Shown here: piece after piece, positions 17,906 through 25,560 of the stretch | Numbering within the stretch: the first letter of the stretch is position 1 | Layout of the letters: each line of letters starts with the position of its first letter | From: Nucisporomicrobium flavum | GTDB lineage: Bacteria > Actinomycetota > Actinomycetes > Mycobacteriales > Micromonosporaceae | Length of the DNA: 64,000 bases | Reading direction: 5' to 3' | Assembly (NCBI RefSeq): GCF_016464385.1 | Contig: NZ_JADMLH010000001.1 | Span: 519,431-583,430 of the forward strand | Notes under the pieces: generated by a model | Database searches by the model: none | Seen by the model: the letters and a program-made list of their open reading frames with translations, nothing else | Told to the model about the DNA's origin: nothing | Translations under genes and position numbers: made by a program

Positions 17906-18352
17906 GTGAGTGACGTGGCGACCCTCGGGCCCCAGATCGGTCAGCTGCTGCGGCTGGCACACCAGCGGGCCGCCCGGACCTTCGCCGAGGCGCTGGCTCC
18001 GCTGGAGATCGACGGGCGCCTGTTCGGGGTGCTCTCCGCGATCGCCCGGCTCGGCCCGGCGACCCAGGCGCAGCTCGTCACCGCGCTGGACACCGACAAG
18101 TCCGCGATGCTGCGGACGGTCGACGACCTCGAACAGCGCGGCTTCGTCGAACGGCAGCCGGTGCCGGGCGACCGGCGGGCACGGATCATCGCGCTCACCG
18201 ACCGGGGCCGGCAGTGCCTGGGCGAGGCCGAGGAGATCGCCCGGTCGGCGGCGGCCTCGATGTTCGGCTCGCTGAGCACGGACGAGCTGATCGCTCTGCG
18301 CGACACGCTCGCCCGGTTCGTCGACCGCGACCCGCCCCCCGCGGCAGAGTGA
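17906..18352 (+). CDS. MarR-family transcriptional regulator
   Basis: 148 aa winged-helix regulator: LFGVLSAIARLGPATQAQL, the recognition segment DTDKSAMLRTVDDLEQ and the wing VPGDRRARIIALTDRG. Divergent from the multicopper oxidase operon, with a 26-bp palindrome between, so it probably represses that operon. There is no Cys near the N terminus of the OhrR type, so sensing is unlikely to be OhrR-like thiol oxidation. GTG start without a clear ribosome binding site. Confidence 0.88.
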   Translation: MSDVATLGPQIGQLLRLAHQRAARTFAEALAPLEIDGRLFGVLSAIARLGPATQAQLVTALDTDKSAMLRTVDDLEQRGFVERQPVPGDRRARIIALTDRGRQCLGEAEEIARSAAASMFGSLSTDELIALRDTLARFVDRDPPPAAE

Positions 18353-18424
18353 CCGCGAGCTCGCTTCCTGCGACGGAGTGACCGTGCGGAGCAACGTTCT
18401 CGCCCGCCGCAGCGTCATGGAGGT

Positions 18425-18724
18425 ATGAACAAGCACTGCCGCCGGTGCAGCCGGCCCGGACCGGCGCATCGGCCGGGCCGCTGGTTCGTCTGCCCGCGGC
18501 CGCCGGCCCTCGCCGTCGCGGACGACCCGGACGGGGGCGCCCCCGCTTTCCTGCGGTGGCACCTGCTGGACGCCGGCGTCGAGCCGGGCCGGGACCACGT
18601 CCAGGCCATCCTGGTCCGCGCCCGCCGGATGGCGCGGCGCCGCCGGCTGCGGGACGCGGCGGCGCTCACCGTCCTCATCGTGGCAGCGGCGCTGCTCGGC
18701 CTCGCGCTCGGCGCGGCGCTCTGA
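18425..18724 (+). CDS. Small tail-anchored membrane protein, 99 aa
   Basis: Unrecognised. It has an N-terminal CRRC pair plus a third Cys (FVC), an acidic middle (DDPDGGAPAFLRWHLLDAG), a basic patch (RRMARRRRLRD) and one C-terminal membrane helix. GGAGG lies immediately before the ATG, which is too close for normal initiation, so the true start is uncertain. The frame is well conserved in composition, but the gene could still be spurious. Confidence 0.5.
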   Translation: MNKHCRRCSRPGPAHRPGRWFVCPRPPALAVADDPDGGAPAFLRWHLLDAGVEPGRDHVQAILVRARRMARRRRLRDAAALTVLIVAAALLGLALGAAL

Positions 18725-18726
18725 TT

Positions 18727-18758
18727 AAGGTTCCGCTGAGCCGACCTTTAAAGGTTCC
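18727..18758. promoter_or_regulatory. Direct repeats and palindrome upstream of the CAP gene
   Basis: AAGGTTCC occurs at 18727-18734 and again at 18751-18758, 24 bases apart, and ACCTTTAAAGGT (18744-18755) is a perfect 12-bp palindrome between them. AT-rich for this genome; likely a regulator or promoter site for the secreted protein downstream. Confidence 0.4.
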
Positions 18759-18877
18759 TCAAAGATTCGCCACGAGCGTCCAGGGTGGAGCAGTGTCGAC
18801 CCGCGCCCCACCGGCGCCCGTTCCCCTTGCCCGGAACGGCCGCGCGGGCCCCCGCCCGCCGACCGACGAGGACCACC

Positions 18878-19681
18878 GTGCCCACCCCCCACCGCAAGCG
18901 GACCCGTCTGATCGTGCTCAGCACCTGCGCGCTGGGCGTGCTCGGTGCCGGCGTCGCCGGCGTCGCCTCCGCGCAGACCGTCCACCGCCCGCACGCCGTC
19001 CGCCACGCGAGTCCCCTGCTCGGCCCGGCCACCACGGCGGCCGGCCACCACGGCCGCGGCCGGCACTGGCCGCGTCCCACGACCTCGGCGAGCACCCGCC
19101 CGACCGCGGTGCCCACCACCGTGGCCCCCACCACCGCGGTCCCCACGACATCGCCGACGAGCCGCCCGGCCACGCCGCCGACGAACCCGCCGGCGACGCG
19201 GCCCCCGGCGACCACGGCGCCCGCCACGACCCCGCCGCCGACCACGGAACCGCCGGCCGCCGACGCGGTCATCACGGCCGCCCTGCAGCACATCAACGCG
19301 GCGCGGACGGCGAACGGCCTGCAGCCGCTGACGCTCAGCGCGGAGCTGACCAGGGCCTCGCAGGCGCACAACGCCCTGATGGCCGGCGGCTGCGGCCTGT
19401 CGCACCAGTGCCCCGGCGAGGCGGGCCTCGGCGACCGGTTCACCGCCGCCGGCGTCTCGTGGCGCTCGGCCGGCGAGAACATCGGTCAGGGCAACGCGCG
19501 CGACAACGCCACCGAGATCATCGCCGCGGCCAACGGGCTCACCGACCTCATGCTGGCCGAGACGCCGCCGAACGACGGGCACCGCCGGAACCTGCTCAAC
19601 GCCGGCTTCACCCGGGTCGGCCTGGCCGTCACGCGCGACAGCGGCGGCAAGGTCTGGTTCACCCAGGACTTCGTCAACTGA
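18878..19681 (+). CDS. Secreted CAP/SCP-domain protein
   Basis: 267 aa: signal peptide ending near GVASAQ, then about 80 residues of Thr/Pro/Ala-rich linker, then a CAP (SCP/PR-1) domain of about 130 residues. CAP signatures seen: INAARTANGL, HNALMAGG, SAGENIG, and PPNDGHRRNLLNAGFTRVGL. Two Cys in CGLSHQC may pair. Bacterial CAP proteins act at the cell surface; a precise activity is not established. GTG at 18878 has GAGGA 6 bases upstream; the extra residues of the longer frame would precede the signal peptide. Confidence 0.88.
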   Translation: MPTPHRKRTRLIVLSTCALGVLGAGVAGVASAQTVHRPHAVRHASPLLGPATTAAGHHGRGRHWPRPTTSASTRPTAVPTTVAPTTAVPTTSPTSRPATPPTNPPATRPPATTAPATTPPPTTEPPAADAVITAALQHINAARTANGLQPLTLSAELTRASQAHNALMAGGCGLSHQCPGEAGLGDRFTAAGVSWRSAGENIGQGNARDNATEIIAAANGLTDLMLAETPPNDGHRRNLLNAGFTRVGLAVTRDSGGKVWFTQDFVN

Positions 19682-19694
19682 CGTACGGGCCGGT

Positions 19695-19724
19695 CCCCCA
19701 CCTCCGGCGAGCGGGAGGTGGGGG
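19695..19724. terminator. Bidirectional terminator hairpin
   Basis: CCCCCACCTCC (19695-19705) and GGAGGTGGGGG (19714-19724) form a perfect 11-bp stem with an 8-base loop, between the convergent CAP and dehydrogenase genes. Confidence 0.85.
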
Positions 19725-19733
19725 CCGTCGTGC

Positions 19734-20777
19734 TCAGCGCAGCGACGCGATGTCGATCACGAACCGGTAGCGCACGTCCGACTTCAGCACCCGCTCGTAC
19801 GCCTCGTTCACTGCGTCCGCTTCGATGACCTCGACCTCCGGGGCGATGCCCTTCTCGGCGCAGAAGTCCAGCATCTCCTGGGTCTCGGCGATGCCGCCGA
19901 TGCTGGAGCCGGCGAACGAGCGCCGGTTGCCGAACAGCGAGAAGACCTGCACCGGCAGCGGCTCCGGCGGCGCGCCCACGCTGACCAGGGTGCCGTCCAG
20001 GCGCAGCAGGCCCAGGTACGCGGCCATGTCGACCGGCGCGCTGACCGTGTTGACGATGAGGTCGAAGGTGTTCGCCAGCGCCTCGAACGTCGCCGGGTCG
20101 CCCGTGGCGTAGTAGTGCTGGGCGCCGAAGCGCAGGCCGTCGTCCTTCTTGCCCAGCGTCTGCGAGAGCACGGTCACCTCGGCGCCCATCGCGGCGGCGA
20201 TCTTCACGCCCATGTGCCCGAGCCCGCCCATGCCGACCACGGCGACCTTCCTGCCCGGTCCGGCCTTCCAGTGCGCCAGCGGCGAGTACGTGGTGATGCC
20301 CGCACACAGCAGCGGGGCGGCCGCCTCGTACGGGATGCTCTCCGGCACCCGCAGCACGAAGTCCTCGTCGACCACGATGTGCGTCGAGTAGCCACCCTGG
20401 GTGACCGTGCCGTCCCGGTCGACGCTCGCGTACGTCCCGGTGTTGCCGTTGGTGCAGTACTGCTCGTAGCCGGCCTTGCAGTTGTCGCACTCGCGGCACG
20501 AGTTGACCATGCAGCCGACCCCGACCCGGTCCCCGACGGCGTGCCGGGTGACCTCGGTACCGGCCTCGGCGACCCGGCCGACGATCTCGTGGCCGACGGT
20601 CAGCGGGTACGGCACGGGCCCCCAGTCGCCGCGCACGGTGTGGATGTCGGAGTGGCAGATGCCGGCGTACGCGATCTCGATCAGGATGTCGCGCGGTCCC
20701 AGGTCCCGGCGCTGCACGGTGGTGCGGACGAGCGCGTCGGTGGCCGAGGGAGCCGCAAGGGCGTTGACGGTGAGAAT
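19734..20777 (-). CDS. Zinc-dependent alcohol/aldehyde dehydrogenase (YahK type), apparent ATT start
   Basis: 347 aa if it starts at the ATT, matching the usual family length of about 350. Catalytic-zinc residues lie in [15 protein letters not shown] and GHEIVG; structural zinc cysteines in [20 protein letters not shown]; the NAD(P) loop is [11 protein letters not shown]. It reduces aldehydes or oxidises primary alcohols with NADP(H). No in-frame ATG, GTG or TTG exists near the expected start. GGAGG (20784-20788) lies exactly 6 bases before ATT (20777-20775). The next legal start, a GTG, would remove 16 conserved residues. It is divergent from an XRE regulator. Confidence 0.85.
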   Translation of the reverse strand: MLTVNALAAPSATDALVRTTVQRRDLGPRDILIEIAYAGICHSDIHTVRGDWGPVPYPLTVGHEIVGRVAEAGTEVTRHAVGDRVGVGCMVNSCRECDNCKAGYEQYCTNGNTGTYASVDRDGTVTQGGYSTHIVVDEDFVLRVPESIPYEAAAPLLCAGITTYSPLAHWKAGPGRKVAVVGMGGLGHMGVKIAAAMGAEVTVLSQTLGKKDDGLRFGAQHYYATGDPATFEALANTFDLIVNTVSAPVDMAAYLGLLRLDGTLVSVGAPPEPLPVQVFSLFGNRRSFAGSSIGGIAETQEMLDFCAEKGIAPEVEVIEADAVNEAYERVLKSDVRYRFVIDIASLR

Positions 20778-20860
20778 GGTGACCCTCCAAGGTCGTGTGG
20801 TTCCTACGCTCTTCGTACCCAGAAAAGCCGATGAAGTCCCTGCCGGAAAGGTCCTGATGA

Positions 20861-20883
20861 GGGGTGTACCGGTGGTGCACCCC
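20861..20883. promoter_or_regulatory. Operator candidate between dehydrogenase and XRE regulator
   Basis: GGGGTGTACC (20861-20870), GGT, GGTGCACCCC (20874-20883): inverted repeat with one mismatch, 33 bases before the regulator start and 84 before the dehydrogenase. Confidence 0.55.
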
Positions 20884-20915
20884 TGACGGGCCCGGGCGGC
20901 CGTACCGTCGCAGGG

Positions 20916-21788
20916 GTGAACAACCGAGCCGAGGTGCGCGAGTTCCTCACCACCCGCCGAGCGAAGATCACGCCGGAGCGGGCCGGGTTGCCGGCCGGCG
21001 GGCAGCGGCGGGTCCCCGGGCTGCGGCGCAGCGAGGTCGCCGCGCTGGCCGGCGTGAGCGTCGAGTACTACGCCAAGCTGGAGCGCGGGTCGCTGGCCGG
21101 GGTCTCCGCCGGCGTGCTGAACGCGATCGCCCGCGCCCTGCAGCTCGACGAGGCCGAACGGCTGCACCTGACCCGGCTCGCGCAGGAGGCCAACGGCAGC
21201 AACGCGCTGCTGCGGCCCCGGCGCACGAAGCAGTGGACCATCCGCCCCAGCCTGCAATGGTCCCTGGACGCGATCACCAGCCCGGCCATCCTGGTCAACA
21301 ACCGGCAGGACGTGCTGGCCGCCAACCTGCTGGGCCGGGCGATGTACAGCGAGATGTACAGCGACCCGGGTGCCGTGCCGAACTTCGGCCGGTTCACCTT
21401 CCTCGACAGCGCCGCGCGCCGGTTCTACCCGGACTGGGACCAGGCGGCGGAGATGACGGTCGCGAACCTGCGAACGGCCGCCGGCAAGGACCCGCACGAC
21501 AAGGGGCTGCACGACCTGGTCGGCGAGCTGTCCACCCGCAGCGACGAGTTCCGGCGCCGCTGGGGCTCGCACAACGTCCGCATCCACGGCACCGGCGTCA
21601 AGACGGTCCACCATCACGTCGTCGGCGACCTGGAGCTGGCGTACGAGAGCATGGACCTGCGCGCGGAGCCGGACGTGACCCTCAAGATCTTCGCCGCCGA
21701 GCCCGCCTCACCCTCCGCGCAGGCGCTGGCGCTGCTCGCCTCCTGGGCCGCCACGTCCGGCACCGGCCTGTCGGCGCCGGTCCGTTAG
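20916..21788 (+). CDS. XRE-family regulator with MmyB-like ligand domain
   Basis: 290 aa. N-terminal helix-turn-helix ([20 protein letters not shown], residues about 35-55), then the MmyB-type C-terminal domain (about 110-280) seen in actinomycete regulators of neighbouring oxidoreductases. Divergent from the zinc dehydrogenase with a palindrome between, so it probably controls that gene. GTG start at 20916 with only a weak GCAGGG upstream. Ligand unknown. Confidence 0.88.
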   Translation: MNNRAEVREFLTTRRAKITPERAGLPAGGQRRVPGLRRSEVAALAGVSVEYYAKLERGSLAGVSAGVLNAIARALQLDEAERLHLTRLAQEANGSNALLRPRRTKQWTIRPSLQWSLDAITSPAILVNNRQDVLAANLLGRAMYSEMYSDPGAVPNFGRFTFLDSAARRFYPDWDQAAEMTVANLRTAAGKDPHDKGLHDLVGELSTRSDEFRRRWGSHNVRIHGTGVKTVHHHVVGDLELAYESMDLRAEPDVTLKIFAAEPASPSAQALALLASWAATSGTGLSAPVR

Positions 21789-21822
21789 CCCGGCACCGGG
21801 CGCGGCCGTAGAGTCGCATCCC

Positions 21823-22833
21823 ATGAGGGCGATCGTGTTCAGCAACACCGGTGACAGCTCCGTCCTGAGCCTCGCCGAGCGGGACGTCCCGGAGCCGGGT
21901 GACGGCCAGATCCGGGTCCGGGTGATGCGCTCGGGCGTCAACCCGACCGACTGGAAACGCCGGTCCGCCGGTGACGCCGGCTTCGCCGAGGCAACACCCA
22001 ACATGGACGGGGCTGGGCTCGTGGACGCGGTCGGCCCCGGCGTGCTGTCGCACCACGTCGGCGACCGCGTGTGGGTCATGCTCGCCGCGCACGGCAGCCC
22101 GTACGGCACCGCCGCCGACTACGCGATCGTCGCCGCCGAGCACGCCTTCCCGCTGCCCGACGGCGTCTCGTACGACGTGGGGGCGGCCTTGGGTGTGCCG
22201 GCGATCACCGCGCACCGGGCCCTCACGGTCGCGGAGGCCGGACCCGCCCGGCTCGGCCCCGGCGCGCTCATCGGGCGCACCGTGCTGGTCGCCGGTGGTG
22301 CGGGCGCCGTCGGGCACGCCGCGATCCAGCTGGCCCGCTGGGCCGGCGCGACCGTCGTCACCACGGTCAGCAGCGCCGAGAAGGCGGCGCTGGCCACCGC
22401 CGCCGGCGCCCACCACGTCGTGAACTACCGGCGCGACGACGCCGCCGAGCAGATCCGGGCGGTCGCCCCGGAGGGCGTCGACCTCATCGTGGAGGTCTCC
22501 CCCGCCGCCAACGCGGCGCTCAACCAAGCGGTCGCGGCCAACCACGCCAGCATCGCGATCTACGCGAACAACGGCGGCGACACGGTCTCGTTCGACATCC
22601 GGCCGCACATGATGCTCAACGCCCGGGTGCAGTTCCTCATCCTGTACACCCTCGGCGAGCCGCTGCTGCAGGCCGCGGCCGAGGACGTCGGCGTGGCGCT
22701 GCGCGACGGCGCGCTGCCGGTCGGCGAGGAGCACGGCCTGCCGCTGCACCACTTCCCGCTGGAGCGGACCGCCGAGGCCCACGACGCCGTCGAGCGGGGC
22801 GTGGTCGGCAAGGTCCTCATCGCCGTGGCGTAA
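21823..22833 (+). CDS. NADPH:quinone reductase-like (zeta-crystallin) oxidoreductase
   Basis: 336 aa zinc-free medium-chain reductase. GroES-like N domain (SGVNPTDWKRRS), NADPH Rossmann loop VLVAGGAGAVGHAAIQLARW near residue 158, no zinc cysteines. It likely reduces quinones or enals using NADPH. It begins 34 bases after the XRE gene on the same strand and could be in its transcript, which would fit a role in carbonyl or quinone detoxification alongside the dehydrogenase (inference). Confidence 0.85.
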   Translation: MRAIVFSNTGDSSVLSLAERDVPEPGDGQIRVRVMRSGVNPTDWKRRSAGDAGFAEATPNMDGAGLVDAVGPGVLSHHVGDRVWVMLAAHGSPYGTAADYAIVAAEHAFPLPDGVSYDVGAALGVPAITAHRALTVAEAGPARLGPGALIGRTVLVAGGAGAVGHAAIQLARWAGATVVTTVSSAEKAALATAAGAHHVVNYRRDDAAEQIRAVAPEGVDLIVEVSPAANAALNQAVAANHASIAIYANNGGDTVSFDIRPHMMLNARVQFLILYTLGEPLLQAAAEDVGVALRDGALPVGEEHGLPLHHFPLERTAEAHDAVERGVVGKVLIAVA

Positions 22834-22872
22834 TCTTCGAGTTCTCCCACCTGGGCGCGGCACGCTCGCCGC

Positions 22873-24285
22873 GTGAGTGTGACGACGACGGGCCGCGTAC
22901 GGCTGGCACGGCCGCAGGACCGGATCGCCCCGCCGTCACCGCCGCGGCGGTGGTGGCGGGACCTCGCGGGATCGGCCGCGATCCTGAGCGTGGTCGCCGT
23001 GGTGGCGTTGTGGCTGGCCGGCGGCGGGGTAACCGATCTGCGGGGCGTGGGTGAGCCGGCGACGACCCTGGGCCGGCTGACCGGACTGGCCGGCTCCGAC
23101 CTCCTGCTGCTCCAGGTGCTGCTGATGGCCCGGATACCGGCGGTGGAGCGGGCATACGGGCAGGACCTGCTGGCCCGGCGGCACCGGGTGATCGGGTTCC
23201 TGTCGTTCTGGCTGATGCTCGCGCACGTCGTGCTGATCACGGTCGGCTACGCGCAGTCCGAGCCGGCGAGCGTGCTCGGTGAGGGCTGGAGCCTCGTGGT
23301 CACGTACCCGGGGATGCTGCTCGCGGCGGCCGGGACGCTGCTGCTGATCCTGGTGGTGGTCCTCTCGGTGCGGGCCGCGCGGCGCCGGCAACGGTACGAG
23401 ACCTGGCACCTGCTGCACCTGTACGCGTACCTCGGGGTCGGCCTGGCCCTGCCGCACCAGCTGTGGACCGGTGCCGACTTCACCGCCTCCCCCATGGCCC
23501 GCCTGTACTGGTGGGGGTTGTACGGCGCGACCCTGGCCTCCGTGCTCGCCTTCCGGGTCGCGCTGCCGCTGTGGCGCTCGGCCTACCACCGGCTGCGGGT
23601 CGGCACGGTGGTCGCCGAGGCGCCCGGGGTGGTGTCGGTGTACCTGCGCGGCCATCGGCTGGACCGGTTGCCCGTACGCGCGGGCCAGTTCTTCCTGTGG
23701 CGCTTCCTCGACGGGCCGGGGTGGTCGCGGGCGCACCCGTACACGCTGTCGGCGGCCCCGGGCCGGGACCTGCTGCGGATCACCGTCAAGGAGCTCGGCG
23801 ACGGCAGTGCCCGGGTCCGGCACCTGCGGCCCGGCACCCGCGTCCTGATCGAGGGGCCGTACGGGGCGCTCACCGCGGACCGCTCGACCGCCCGCCGACC
23901 GCTGCTGATCGCCGCGGGGGTGGGCATCACGACGATGCGCGCCCTGCTCGACGACCTGGGACCGGCCGGGACCGGCGCCACCCTTCTCTACCGGATCCGG
24001 ACCCACGCCGAGACGGTCTTCCGCGCCGAGCTCGACGACCTCGCCCGCCGCTACGGCGTCCGCGTGGTCTACCTGGAGGGCAGCCGGCCGCGGCACGGGT
24101 CCTGGCTCCCGGCCCGGTACAGCCGCGGCGACGACACGGCCGCACTGCGGTGGCTCGTTCCCGACGTCGCCGAGCGGGAGGCGTACCTGTGCGGGCCGCC
24201 GCCCTGGATGGCCGCCGTGCGCACGAGCCTGCGCGCGGCGGGCGTACCCGATGATCTGATCCACGCCGAGGAGTTCGCATGGTGA
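22873..24285 (+). CDS. Ferric-reductase-like transmembrane flavoprotein (module 1)
   Basis: 470 aa. N-terminal half: about six membrane helices with heme-type histidines (RRHRVIGFLSFW, MLAHVVLIT, WHLLHLYAYLG, LPHQLWTG). C-terminal half: cytoplasmic ferredoxin-NADP reductase-like domain with FAD motif RAHPYTLSA, nucleotide motif AAGVGITTMRALL and YLCGPPPWM. It should carry electrons from NAD(P)H across the membrane. The next gene, 7 bases on, is a membrane-anchored FMN protein and the likely electron acceptor. Full paralog at 28000. GTG start, no clear ribosome binding site. Confidence 0.88.
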   Translation: MSVTTTGRVRLARPQDRIAPPSPPRRWWRDLAGSAAILSVVAVVALWLAGGGVTDLRGVGEPATTLGRLTGLAGSDLLLLQVLLMARIPAVERAYGQDLLARRHRVIGFLSFWLMLAHVVLITVGYAQSEPASVLGEGWSLVVTYPGMLLAAAGTLLLILVVVLSVRAARRRQRYETWHLLHLYAYLGVGLALPHQLWTGADFTASPMARLYWWGLYGATLASVLAFRVALPLWRSAYHRLRVGTVVAEAPGVVSVYLRGHRLDRLPVRAGQFFLWRFLDGPGWSRAHPYTLSAAPGRDLLRITVKELGDGSARVRHLRPGTRVLIEGPYGALTADRSTARRPLLIAAGVGITTMRALLDDLGPAGTGATLLYRIRTHAETVFRAELDDLARRYGVRVVYLEGSRPRHGSWLPARYSRGDDTAALRWLVPDVAEREAYLCGPPPWMAAVRTSLRAAGVPDDLIHAEEFAW

Positions 24286-24292
24286 GGCCCGT

Positions 24293-24748
24293 ATGCGCCG
24301 CTTGACGCTCTGGATCGTGTCCACGGTCGCCGCCGTCGTCCTGCTGCTGAGCTACCGCACCAGCCTGGGCGGACCGGCGCCCTCCGCGGCGGCCGGCGCC
24401 GCCGCACCCGGCATCGTGCCCGCTCCGGCCCCGTCCGGGGGTTCCGCGCCGCCGGCCCGCCGGGCGAGGACCGTCACGGCCAACGGCACCGTCGCCCGGA
24501 CCCGCTGGGGGCCGGTCCAGGTCCAGGTCACCATCACCGGCGGCCGGATCACCGAGGTGCGCGCGCTGCGGCATCCGACGGGCAACGACCGGGACGACGA
24601 GATCAACGGGTACGCCCTGCCGCGGCTGCGCGCCGAGGTCCTGCAGGCCCAGAGCGCGCACATCGACGCCGTGAGCGGTGCGACGGTGACCAGCGGCGGC
24701 TACGCCGAGTCGCTGCAGGCCGCCCTGGACGCGGCGCATTTCGGGTGA
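24293..24748 (+). CDS. Membrane-anchored FMN-binding protein (covalent flavin), module 1
   Basis: 151 aa: an N-terminal membrane helix (LTLWIVSTVAAVVLLLSYRT), Ala/Pro linker, then an FMN_bind domain of about 90 residues. DAVSGATVTSGGY contains the Thr that ApbE flavinyl-transferases modify with FMN. Topology puts the flavin outside the membrane, next to the ferric-reductase-like partner encoded 7 bases upstream. No apbE gene is in the window, so the modifying enzyme must be elsewhere. Confidence 0.88.
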   Translation: MRRLTLWIVSTVAAVVLLLSYRTSLGGPAPSAAAGAAAPGIVPAPAPSGGSAPPARRARTVTANGTVARTRWGPVQVQVTITGGRITEVRALRHPTGNDRDDEINGYALPRLRAEVLQAQSAHIDAVSGATVTSGGYAESLQAALDAAHFG

Positions 24749-24807
24749 TCCGCGTATCACTGCGCTGAACCGGCGGCGGGCGAGCGCCGTACCTGCCGCA
24801 GGAAGCG

Positions 24808-25560
24808 ATGAGCGACAGGAAGGTGGAGCCGGTGATACGTCCTGTGTGGCTGGGCGGGTACGCGGTCGTGGCGGTGCTGGCTCTCGCGGCGTGCGCACCG
24901 TCGGCGGGCACGCCCGCGCCGCGGCGGACAGCGGCGGCCGGCGATCGCCGTGCCGGTCCCGGCACCTCCGGTCCCACCAGCGCCGCCTGCACCCGGGCCA
25001 CCAAGGTCGCGATCGTGGACCGGGCCACGGGCGACGGCGGTCACCGGTACGCGTTCAGCCCGGGCACGCTGACCATCGAGCGCGGGGCGTTCCTCGCTGT
25101 CACGAACCGGTCCGCCGAGGTGCACGAACTGATCGCCGAGCCGGACGCCGGGATGGTCACGAGCGTGCTCGACCTCGCCGAGCGGCAGGTGATCCAGTTC
25201 CCCGAGGCGGGCAGCTTCACCGTGCGCAGCGCGACCGAGCATCGCGCCGTGCTGCGCCTGAGGGTCGCCGGCGAGAGCGGCTGCGCGGCGCCGGAGCCCA
25301 CCCTGACGATCACCGGCGGCGACACGGTCGAGCCGGCGCGCCTGTCGGTGGCGGCGACCCAGAACTTCGCCGTGGTCAACGAGTCCGCCGGCCCGCAGAC
25401 CGTGACCTGCTCGGGCGGCGACGGCGACAACTCCCGGGTCGACCCGGGCGAGACGCAGCTGCTCGCCATCGACGAGCCGGGCCGCTACACCTGTACGAGC
25501 AGGCAGCACCCGGGGTTGCGGGCCACGGTCACGGTGTCCGGACGTCGGGCACGAGGCTGA
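24808..25560 (+). CDS. Lipoprotein with two degenerate cupredoxin-like domains
   Basis: 250 aa. Lipobox LALAAC near residue 29 predicts lipid anchoring outside the membrane. Two beta-sandwich domains follow. Domain 1 keeps one cupredoxin-like His (EVHELIAEP). Domain 2 ends YTCTSRQHPGLRATV, which resembles the Cys-x4-His copper loop, but the Met ligand is Leu and the first His is missing (PQTVT). So a classical type 1 copper site is absent or shared between domains. A GTG start at 24832 with GGAG upstream is equally possible. It overlaps the convergent ATPase gene by 32 bases. Confidence 0.75.
   Translation: MSDRKVEPVIRPVWLGGYAVVAVLALAACAPSAGTPAPRRTAAAGDRRAGPGTSGPTSAACTRATKVAIVDRATGDGGHRYAFSPGTLTIERGAFLAVTNRSAEVHELIAEPDAGMVTSVLDLAERQVIQFPEAGSFTVRSATEHRAVLRLRVAGESGCAAPEPTLTITGGDTVEPARLSVAATQNFAVVNESAGPQTVTCSGGDGDNSRVDPGETQLLAIDEPGRYTCTSRQHPGLRATVTVSGRRARG

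Noticed and set aside
17906..18352. OhrR-type peroxide sensor
   Set aside because: No N-terminal reactive Cys and no ohr gene nearby, so only MarR family membership is claimed.
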